A DNA stretch of 12,472 bases from Candidatus Fibrimonadales bacterium (GTDB lineage: Bacteria; Fibrobacterota; Fibrobacteria; Fibrobacterales; Fibrobacteraceae). Both the position numbers and the translations under genes were made by a program. Positions within the stretch are counted from its first letter, which is position 1; each line of letters opens with the position of its first letter. Location: NCBI GenBank assembly GCA_009788135.1, contig WQSA01000011.1, positions 679 to 13,150 on the forward strand, in the 5' to 3' direction. A model generated the notes under the pieces. It saw nothing but the letters and a program-made list of their open reading frames with translations. It ran no database searches and had not been told where the DNA came from. Shown piece after piece: positions 6,867 through 12,472 of the stretch.

Positions 6867-7433
6867 ATGCAGCAATTTTACCTAAGACATGAATGGAAAA
6901 GATCCCCATCTGTTTCAGTGGGTGCAACTGTCGAAATTTGCGGAAAGTCCGTGGTGGTGGATTTTGGGGTTAGGGAAGCCCAAAGTTGTTTTTGCCAAAA
7001 GAAAGAACTAGACGGCGAGAACGTTTGCGAAGATTCTTGCGTGGAAGTCTTTCTGAGAATGCTGGACAAGAGCAACTCGTATGCTAATTTTGAATTCAAT
7101 TCAAAAGGCGTGTGTTATGCGGCGCGAGGCAAAGACAGAAAGAACAGAAAGCAAATCTCAAAAGAAGAATATGCACAGATAATAAGAAAACCGAGCGGAA
7201 TAACCATGGATAACCATTTTTACAGGTGGAATTTATCGGTGGAAATCCCATTTTCTTTGCTGGGTGCAGACCAAAGCTTAAATGTATTCCAGCTGGACGG
7301 CAATCTGTATAAATGCGCAGACCTTGCAGAGGAGCCTCACTGGCTTTCCGCATTTCCAATAAAAACTCCAAAGCCTGATTTTCATAGGCCCGAATTCTTT
7401 TGCTGTTTAAATATGGACCCGGCATTTTTCTAA
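6867..7433 (+). CDS. CBM9-like (DOMON-type) carbohydrate-binding domain protein
   Basis: This encodes 188 residues. An in-frame TAA closely upstream limits the start to the ATG at 6867, and no ribosome binding site is evident. The protein resembles standalone CBM9-like beta-sandwich proteins. It has EDSCVEVFLR (55-64), then YANFEFNSKGVCYAARG (72-88), the amphipathic strand YRWNLSVEIPFSLLG (119-133), and the closing segment HWLSAFPIKTPKPDFHRPEF (158-177), which is characteristic of this family. There is no signal peptide or lipobox, so it is predicted to stay in the cytoplasm, or to leave by an unknown route. It is rich in Cys (41, 43, 54, 58, 83, 150, 179, 180). The stop lies 10 bases before nuoL, suggesting cotranscription, although no functional link to complex I is obvious. 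Ligand unknown. Confidence 0.7.
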   Translation: MQQFYLRHEWKRSPSVSVGATVEICGKSVVVDFGVREAQSCFCQKKELDGENVCEDSCVEVFLRMLDKSNSYANFEFNSKGVCYAARGKDRKNRKQISKEEYAQIIRKPSGITMDNHFYRWNLSVEIPFSLLGADQSLNVFQLDGNLYKCADLAEEPHWLSAFPIKTPKPDFHRPEFFCCLNMDPAFF

Positions 7434-7437
7434 ATTC
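7426..7437 (+). promoter_or_regulatory. 12-base motif before nuoL, shared with pheS
   Basis: TTTTCTAAATTC ends 6 bases before the nuoL ATG, spanning the stop codon of the CBM9-like gene. The identical 12 bases end 5 bases before pheS (12289-12300). Neither gene has a Shine-Dalgarno sequence. It may be an AT-rich, non-Shine-Dalgarno translation signal, or a coincidence. Confidence 0.3.
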
Positions 7438-7443
7438 CTCCTC

Positions 7444-9291
7444 ATGACCACGCAGATTCCTTTGTGGATAATACCTTTTTTTCCTTTGCTGGGCGCCATA
7501 GCGCTTGGGGCAATAGCCCTTGCTCGCGCAAATAACAACCAGCCTGCGCATGAAGGTTATATTGGCGCACTTGCCGTTTTCTTTCCGTTTCTCTCTTTTA
7601 TAGCAACAGTTATATTTGCAGCAGACATGCCAGAAAGCATTATTTATAAAGAGACCTTGGGCAACTGGATTGCCATAGGCGATTTTCAAGTAACTTTCGG
7701 CTTTTTATTCGACTCCCTAACCGAAATAATGTTGCTGTTCGTTACGGGCATAACCTCTTTGATAGTCTTATATTCTGTTGGCTATATGAAAAACGACGAG
7801 GGCTACGCCAGATTCTTAAGCTATTTGAATTTGTTCCTGTTCTCAATGATAATCCTTGTGCTTTCCGATTCCCTGCCCTTCACATTCTTGGGCTGGGAAG
7901 GCGTGGGGCTTTGTTCTTACCTGCTTGTGGGCTTTTGGAATAAGGATTGGCACAACTGCCAAGCGGCAAACAAGGCTTTTTTGGTAAACAGAATTGGAGA
8001 CATAGGCTTTTTGCTCGGCATGTTTACCATTATCGCTTTGGGCGGAACCGCTCTCTTGAATTATGAGATTTTAGAAGGATATTTGAAAGAACAATTGGAT
8101 TTGGAATTCAAGGGAATCTATGGATTATTTGCGTTGGCTGCGCTCTTTTTCTTCTTTGCTTGCACCGCAAAAAGCGCGCAAATACCGTTGCTAACATGGC
8201 TTCCTGATGCTATGGCAGGCCCAACTCCTGTTTCTGCTCTTATACATGCGGCTACAATGGTGACAGCAGGTGTTTATTTAATGGCAAGGCTTTCGCCGCT
8301 TTTCCTCGAAATTCCTGAGGTGATGATTTTGGTGCTTTTGATAGCTATAGGCACAGCTCTTTGGGCTGCTATCACAGGCTTGCTTCAGCACGATATTAAA
8401 AAGGTTTTGGCCTATTCCACAGTTTCGCAGCTTGGCTTTATGTTTATGGCTGCTGGCGCAGGCGCATTTGACGTGGCTATTTTCCATGTGTTCACGCATG
8501 CTTTCACAAAAGCCGCTCTGTTCTTAGGCGCCGGCTCGGTTATACATGCTTTGGGCGGAGAGCAGGACATTCGCAAAATGGGCGGGCTTGCGTTCAAGCT
8601 TCCTTCAACATTCCTCATTATGCTCCTTGCATGGGCCAGCTTGGTAGGATTGCCCGGACTCGCATGCTTTCATAGCAAGGATCTGATTTTGGAAACGCTT
8701 TACGTAGTGCCTTTCTTATATTATATTGCGCTTTTCACAGCTTTGCTCACCGCTGTTTACATGACCCGTTTGATGGTATTGGTATTCTTTGGCAAATTCA
8801 GAGGTTCTCAGCACGCTGCGGATCATATTCATGAGTCTCCGTTTGTAATGCAGTTTCCGATGTGGATTTTGGCTATAGGCTGCATATTTGCAGGTTTTGC
8901 ACCAATTTCAGACGAACACGCTAGCTTGTTTACGGCCATTTCATGCTCGGCGGCGCTTTTAATAGGAGCCTCGTTTGCATGGTTTTATTTCCGCAAAAAA
9001 ATTCCAAGATACCCAGGGCACAATGAGCTTACAGGCTTTGCCAAAAAATGGACTTTGCTGTTTGACACTTTGAATCATGTGTGCGGAGTTTTGCCTGCTC
9101 GCATTTTCATGTTTATTTTTGAATGGATAAATAAATTTTTGCGCATAACTATTATAACTATAGGAGCGATCCCGACCATTTGCGCAGAAGGCCTGCGATT
9201 TATGCAGGCAAACAAATTACGCGTGCAGCTCGCTTTGAGTGTAGTTAGTTCTGTCATTTTGGCTTATTGGCTGGTATTTTTTATTAGGTGA
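7444..9291 (+). CDS. nuoL: NADH-quinone oxidoreductase subunit L
   Basis: This encodes 615 residues, close to the roughly 613 of the E. coli protein. NuoL is the distal antiporter-like subunit of the complex I membrane arm, pumping protons as NADH reduces quinone. The protein is hydrophobic with many membrane helices. Signature segments are FLGWEGVGLCSYLL (148-161), TAKSAQIPLLTWLPDAMAGP (241-260) running into TPVSALIHAATMVTAGVYLM (261-280), the HVFTHAFTKAALFLGAGS stretch (348-365) and CFHSKDLILE (408-417). The expected channel residues are present: Glu152, Lys243, His268, His352, Lys356 and Lys412, matching E. coli Glu144, Lys229, His254, His338, Lys342 and Lys399. The length allows the C-terminal lateral helix and final membrane anchor. 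There is no Shine-Dalgarno before the ATG. nuoM follows with overlapping or near-overlapping signals. nuoK, the usual upstream neighbour, is absent. Confidence 0.97.
   Translation: MTTQIPLWIIPFFPLLGAIALGAIALARANNNQPAHEGYIGALAVFFPFLSFIATVIFAADMPESIIYKETLGNWIAIGDFQVTFGFLFDSLTEIMLLFVTGITSLIVLYSVGYMKNDEGYARFLSYLNLFLFSMIILVLSDSLPFTFLGWEGVGLCSYLLVGFWNKDWHNCQAANKAFLVNRIGDIGFLLGMFTIIALGGTALLNYEILEGYLKEQLDLEFKGIYGLFALAALFFFFACTAKSAQIPLLTWLPDAMAGPTPVSALIHAATMVTAGVYLMARLSPLFLEIPEVMILVLLIAIGTALWAAITGLLQHDIKKVLAYSTVSQLGFMFMAAGAGAFDVAIFHVFTHAFTKAALFLGAGSVIHALGGEQDIRKMGGLAFKLPSTFLIMLLAWASLVGLPGLACFHSKDLILETLYVVPFLYYIALFTALLTAVYMTRLMVLVFFGKFRGSQHAADHIHESPFVMQFPMWILAIGCIFAGFAPISDEHASLFTAISCSAALLIGASFAWFYFRKKIPRYPGHNELTGFAKKWTLLFDTLNHVCGVLPARIFMFIFEWINKFLRITIITIGAIPTICAEGLRFMQANKLRVQLALSVVSSVILAYWLVFFIR
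9286..9291 (+). promoter_or_regulatory. Ribosome binding site deciding the nuoM start
   Basis: AGGTGA (9286-9291) fits the anti-Shine-Dalgarno end of 16S rRNA and sits 5 bases before ATG 9297. It covers the alternative GTG at 9288, which itself has no upstream site. This favours the ATG. Confidence 0.55.
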
Positions 9292-9296
9292 AGTTC

Positions 9297-10856
9297 ATGT
9301 TAATATCGCTTCTGCTCATATTGCCCTTTGTTTGCTCCTGCTTAATGCTGGCTTCGTCTTCTAGAGACGTAAATTCTTCGTTTAGACTCGGTCTTTCCTT
9401 TGCGGCCATACCTCTTATTTTGGCAACTGCGCTTATTTTTGCAGGCGGTCAGCATACCGAGAATCGCATTTGGTTTTCTTTTTTGGAAGTTGATTTTGGT
9501 TTCTCTTTGTATGGGCACGGGCTTTCGCTTTGGATGGCATGGCTTACTTCTTTGCTGTGTTTTTTGGCCTTCGCTTATTTCAGAGATGCATTGAGTTTTG
9601 GGGTAAAGAAATTTGCAGTGGGCATTCTGACTTTGGAAGGAACCATAATCGGGGCATTTTTGTCTGCAAAAAATTTAGTGCAGTTTTTGTTCTTCTTTGA
9701 AGCTATGATTTTGCCAACAGCGGTTATAATAGCTTTGTACGGAGGCTTGAAAAGACGGCGCGCTGTTGTAACTTTCTCTCTTTATACTTTGGCCGGATCA
9801 ATACCATTGCTCTTTGCCGCATGGTATTTGATACTGAAAGCAGGCAGCGATGATATAGGTGTTTTGGCCCAGACTTTGAAAACCTTGCCCGCAGCTACGC
9901 AGACTTCTCTGTTTACAGCGTTTGCAATTGCATTTGCAGTAAAAACTCCAGTGTTTCCATTTCATAGTTGGCAAGGCATAAGCTATACAGAAGCTCCTTA
10001 TCCGCTTTCCGCAATTCTTTCCGGAGCAATGGCAAAGGTTGGAATTTTTGGTTTTGCAATCTGGACAATTCCAATATTCAATGTTGACTATAAACTTCTT
10101 TTAATTCCCGTTGCGCTTTTTTCCGCTCTTTACGGGGCAGCTCTTGCGCTGATGCAAACTAATATCAAAAGACTTTTGGCATTTAGTTCCATGTCTCATT
10201 TGGGCTTGGCCCTGGCTGGTTTATTTTGCCTTGACGAAATTGTGAACGCAGGCGTTGCAGTTATGCTGGTGGGGCACGGTTTAACAGCCGGCGGTCTCTT
10301 TTTCTTTGGCGGCATTGCGCAGAAATGGACAGGCAGCACGAATATAAAAAACTTCGGAGCTTTTGCTTCTACAAATCCGGTTTTTGCTTCCATCTTCGGT
10401 TTCTTGAGCATTGCGGCGGTTGCGGTTCCCTGCACTGTAGGCTTTGTCGGAGAATTTTTAATTTTGCAGGGCCTGTTCAATTCCGGTCTTCCGTTGTTCG
10501 GCGTGATTGGCGGTATATGCATTGTATGCTCAGCGGCTTATATGTTGAGGCTAATCAAAAATGTGCTGTTTGGGCCTATCCCGGAAAATCCAGCCAGAAC
10601 TGGCATTTCGCTTTCCAAATATGAAGGCATAACAGCGGTTCCTATTATGGCTTTAATTATTTACTTCGGTTTGCATCCTGCCCCTATTTTGGATTCTTTT
10701 GAAACCAAGGAGAAAAACGAAACTTTAACCGAAATGGAAATGCAGGAATTCGAGAAGTTTTTGGAATCTTTATTGAATGTGGAAAGCATAGAATCTGCAA
10801 CGGAAAATGACAGTTTGGAAAACGAAAAATTGGAGGAAAATGACGATGAACAGTGA
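9297..10856 (+). CDS. nuoM: NADH-quinone oxidoreductase subunit M
   Basis: This encodes 519 residues from ATG 9297, or 522 from GTG 9288, which would overlap the nuoL stop as GTGA. NuoM is the middle antiporter-like proton-pumping subunit of complex I. Conserved features (522-residue numbering) are FLFFFEAMILPTAV with Glu138, AFAVKTPVFPFHSWQ with Lys219, LSGAMAKVGIFGF with Lys250, the LLAFSSMSHLG motif (297-305) and FVGEFLIL with Glu389. These match E. coli Glu144, Lys234, Lys265 and Glu407. After HSW the usual PDAH-type loop is replaced by QGISYTEAPYP. The last 52 residues or so form a very acidic tail (about 19 Glu/Asp and 4 Lys) beyond the final membrane helix, which is unusual for the family. 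The tail-coding DNA also contains the nuoN ribosome binding site and start, with an 11-base overlap. Confidence 0.95.
   Translation: MLISLLLILPFVCSCLMLASSSRDVNSSFRLGLSFAAIPLILATALIFAGGQHTENRIWFSFLEVDFGFSLYGHGLSLWMAWLTSLLCFLAFAYFRDALSFGVKKFAVGILTLEGTIIGAFLSAKNLVQFLFFFEAMILPTAVIIALYGGLKRRRAVVTFSLYTLAGSIPLLFAAWYLILKAGSDDIGVLAQTLKTLPAATQTSLFTAFAIAFAVKTPVFPFHSWQGISYTEAPYPLSAILSGAMAKVGIFGFAIWTIPIFNVDYKLLLIPVALFSALYGAALALMQTNIKRLLAFSSMSHLGLALAGLFCLDEIVNAGVAVMLVGHGLTAGGLFFFGGIAQKWTGSTNIKNFGAFASTNPVFASIFGFLSIAAVAVPCTVGFVGEFLILQGLFNSGLPLFGVIGGICIVCSAAYMLRLIKNVLFGPIPENPARTGISLSKYEGITAVPIMALIIYFGLHPAPILDSFETKEKNETLTEMEMQEFEKFLESLLNVESIESATENDSLENEKLEENDDEQ
10832..10836 (+). promoter_or_regulatory. Ribosome binding site for nuoN
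   Basis: GGAGG lies within the acidic-tail codons of nuoM. It is 9 bases before ATG 10846 but only 3 before ATG 10840, and it is downstream of ATG 10807. It therefore selects 10846 as the nuoN start. Confidence 0.65.
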
Positions 10857-12288
10857 AGCCTCTCTTTTTTATGATTTGAAAATTCTTTTGCCTGTTATCA
10901 TGCTTTCTGTGGGTGCAATAGTCGCTTTGATTTCCGAGTCGTTTTCAAGCCATGAAGCCAGGCACAGAACTTTGCCCTGGATAAATATTTTCTTTTTAGC
11001 TTTTGCCGCATACACTGTTAAAAAAATTTCCGGGGATTTCAGCGATCCATGGAATTTGTTTTCTATAAACTCTGTAAAGACAACTTTTATTTATGGGATT
11101 ATTCTGTGCGCTACCATTGGAACTGGCGCTTTAAAAAATACTTTGAAAAGCAGGAATACCGATTGCGGAGAGGCTTATTCGCTTCTCATGCTTTCTGCCG
11201 CCGGCATTATGCTGATGGTTCTATCCCAAGATTTTATGCCATTGTTTTTAGGAATGGAGCTTGCTTCTTTCCCAATTTATGCTCTTGTAGCGATGAATCG
11301 CCATTCCCATGAGAGCAATGAAGCCGCATTTAAATATTTCATAAGCGGAGCCGCTTTTAGCGCAGTATTTTTATACGGAATGGCCATGTTCTACGGAGCA
11401 ACAGGCAGCACTTTAATCAGCAGCGATGTTTTGGCAGGCCGTGAAGTATTTTATCAGATAGCGATTTTCTTGCTTTCTTTTGGGTTGCTGTTCAAGGTTG
11501 GGGCTTTCCCTTTGCATTTCTGGGTTGCAGATGTTTACACAGGCGCGCTTGCTGCAATTACGGGTTATATGGCGGCAGTTGTGAAAATTGGCGCATTCTT
11601 AGCTTTGGGCTCCGTGTGGCTTGGTTTGTACAGCAGTTCTGCTTCCATAGTTATTGCGCGCGAAGCTATTTTATTCTTGTGCCTTGGCGTAGCTTCTGTT
11701 GCGATTGGCGCTATCACAGGTTTGGCGCAAGTTTCCGTAAAACGAATTTTAGCGTTTAGCGCGGTTGCCAATGCCGGATTTATTTTGCTGGGCTTTTGTT
11801 ATCCGTATTTTGCAGACTTGCCTGAATTGGATTTAAGCTCTGCGTATTATTTTCTGCTGACTTATGCAATAGGCTCAATAGGAGCATTGGCTGGCATTTC
11901 TGCGTTTTTGAAAACAGATTACGATCATTTAGACGATTTGCGCTCCGCAGCGCGCAAGAAACCTTATCTTGGCGTTTGCGTAAGTATATGCTTGGCATCG
12001 CTTGCCGGTTTGCCTGTAGCGGCGGGTTTTTTGGCCAAATTCAGAGTTTTCGCAAGCCTTGTTAGCGCTTCTTTTGAAACTCCGATGGTTTGGAGCATAG
12101 CGATAGTAGCTTTTGTGTTAGCCATTATTTCTGCAGCGTATTATATTCGCGTAATATACTATTTGTGGAGTTATTCGCACTATGTGCCTTCGCAAAGGCG
12201 CTACGGCAAGATTTCGTCTTTGCTAAACGTGAGCGTGGGAATGGCCGCGGTAACTTTGCTGTTTCTTTCGGTATGGATGCCGATGTAA
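10846..12288 (+). CDS. nuoN: NADH-quinone oxidoreductase subunit N
   Basis: This encodes 480 residues, the usual NuoN size, and is the third antiporter-like subunit of complex I, next to NuoK in the membrane arm. The ATG at 10846 is chosen from GGAGG spacing; earlier in-frame ATGs (10807, 10840) would add a charged segment. Motifs are PLFLGMELASFPIYALVAMN (132-151) with Glu138, LLFKVGAFPLHFWVADVYTG (214-233) with Lys217, YMAAVVKIGAF with Lys247, KRILAFSAVANAGF, and AAGFLAKFRVF with Lys398. These match E. coli Glu133, Lys217, Lys247 and Lys395, so the proton path looks intact. The start overlaps the nuoM end by 11 bases, indicating translational coupling and matched stoichiometry. pheS begins 17 bases after the stop. 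Confidence 0.96.
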   Translation: MNSEASLFYDLKILLPVIMLSVGAIVALISESFSSHEARHRTLPWINIFFLAFAAYTVKKISGDFSDPWNLFSINSVKTTFIYGIILCATIGTGALKNTLKSRNTDCGEAYSLLMLSAAGIMLMVLSQDFMPLFLGMELASFPIYALVAMNRHSHESNEAAFKYFISGAAFSAVFLYGMAMFYGATGSTLISSDVLAGREVFYQIAIFLLSFGLLFKVGAFPLHFWVADVYTGALAAITGYMAAVVKIGAFLALGSVWLGLYSSSASIVIAREAILFLCLGVASVAIGAITGLAQVSVKRILAFSAVANAGFILLGFCYPYFADLPELDLSSAYYFLLTYAIGSIGALAGISAFLKTDYDHLDDLRSAARKKPYLGVCVSICLASLAGLPVAAGFLAKFRVFASLVSASFETPMVWSIAIVAFVLAIISAAYYIRVIYYLWSYSHYVPSQRRYGKISSLLNVSVGMAAVTLLFLSVWMPM

Positions 12289-12300
12289 TTTTCTAAATTC
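12289..12300 (+). promoter_or_regulatory. 12-base motif before pheS, shared with nuoL
   Basis: TTTTCTAAATTC fills most of the 17-base gap between nuoN and pheS and ends 5 bases before the pheS ATG. It is identical to the motif at 7426-7437 before nuoL. No Shine-Dalgarno sequence is present in the gap. Confidence 0.3.
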
Positions 12301-12305
12301 TTGCA

Positions 12306-12472
12306 ATGATTCCGCAGCTTAGAGAACAATTTCAAAGCGAACTTTCGCAAGCCGACTTGAACGACGAGGCTTCTGTTGAAAATTTGCGTTTAAAATATTT
12401 GGGCAAAAAGGGCCTGGTTACAGATTTGCTAAAAGGAATGGGCTCTCTTAGCGCCGAAGAAAGACCCTTGTT
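12306..12472 (+). CDS. pheS: Phenylalanine--tRNA ligase alpha subunit, N-terminal part (3' end outside window)
   Basis: The first 55 residues are present, then the window ends in mid-codon. PheS is the catalytic alpha subunit of the cytoplasmic (alpha-beta)2 enzyme that charges tRNA-Phe. The visible segment is the N-terminal coiled-coil arm that contacts tRNA. It includes the family hallmark LRLKYLGKKGLVTDLLKGMG (residues 28-47), then SLSAEERP. ATG 12306 matches the normal PheS N-terminus. No Shine-Dalgarno sequence is seen. The 17-base gap after nuoN suggests readthrough from the nuo genes, possibly with its own promoter elsewhere. The catalytic domain is not visible. Confidence 0.93.
   Translation, partial: MIPQLREQFQSELSQADLNDEASVENLRLKYLGKKGLVTDLLKGMGSLSAEERPL

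Noticed and set aside
7096..7689. Minus-strand open frame of 197 codons across the CBM9-like gene and nuoL start
   Set aside because: It overlaps two well-supported genes, shows no recognisable domain and has no upstream signal.

Overview
The window looks like a chromosomal piece from a Gram-negative bacterium. Three proteins carry export signals, one large protein ends in an outer-membrane beta-barrel, and nuoL, nuoM and nuoN are followed by pheS. Tandem Cys-rich surface or periplasmic proteins, a beta-barrel fusion and a standalone CBM9-like protein suggest the Fibrobacterota or a related member of the FCB group. That placement is inference from gene content only. All supported genes are on the + strand and densely packed, and no gap between genes exceeds about 100 bases.

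Region 1 (1-3505) is an accessory block. It starts with the 3' end of a Cys-repeat protein gene. A structured 65-base repeat follows and runs into the ribosome binding site of a small lipoprotein gene. That gene overlaps by four bases (ATGA) an 807-residue protein with a signal peptide, MORN/YwqK-like repeats, an FKBP domain and 21 short Cys-rich repeats. A second copy of the intergenic repeat lies just after this gene. It leads into a 24-codon mini-ORF and then a two-helix membrane protein gene.

Region 2 (3496-6789) is one long gene. It encodes an exported 1097-residue protein with two CsgG/LpoB/FlgO-like domains, a TPR-like stretch, a BspA-type leucine-rich unit and a C-terminal beta-barrel of about 190 residues. 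It overlaps the preceding membrane protein gene by 10 bases.

Region 3 (6867-12472) is housekeeping. A CBM9-like gene without a signal peptide ends 10 bases before nuoL. nuoL, nuoM and nuoN overlap or nearly overlap and encode the three antiporter-like proton-pumping subunits of respiratory complex I. The start of pheS, for the phenylalanyl-tRNA synthetase alpha subunit, follows 17 bases later and runs off the end. nuoK is not upstream of nuoL, so complex I genes are probably split across loci here.

The most unusual content is the Cys-repeat family with its conserved intergenic hairpin element, and the FKBP/MORN/Cys-repeat architecture. The nuo genes are conventional except for a long acidic tail on NuoM.
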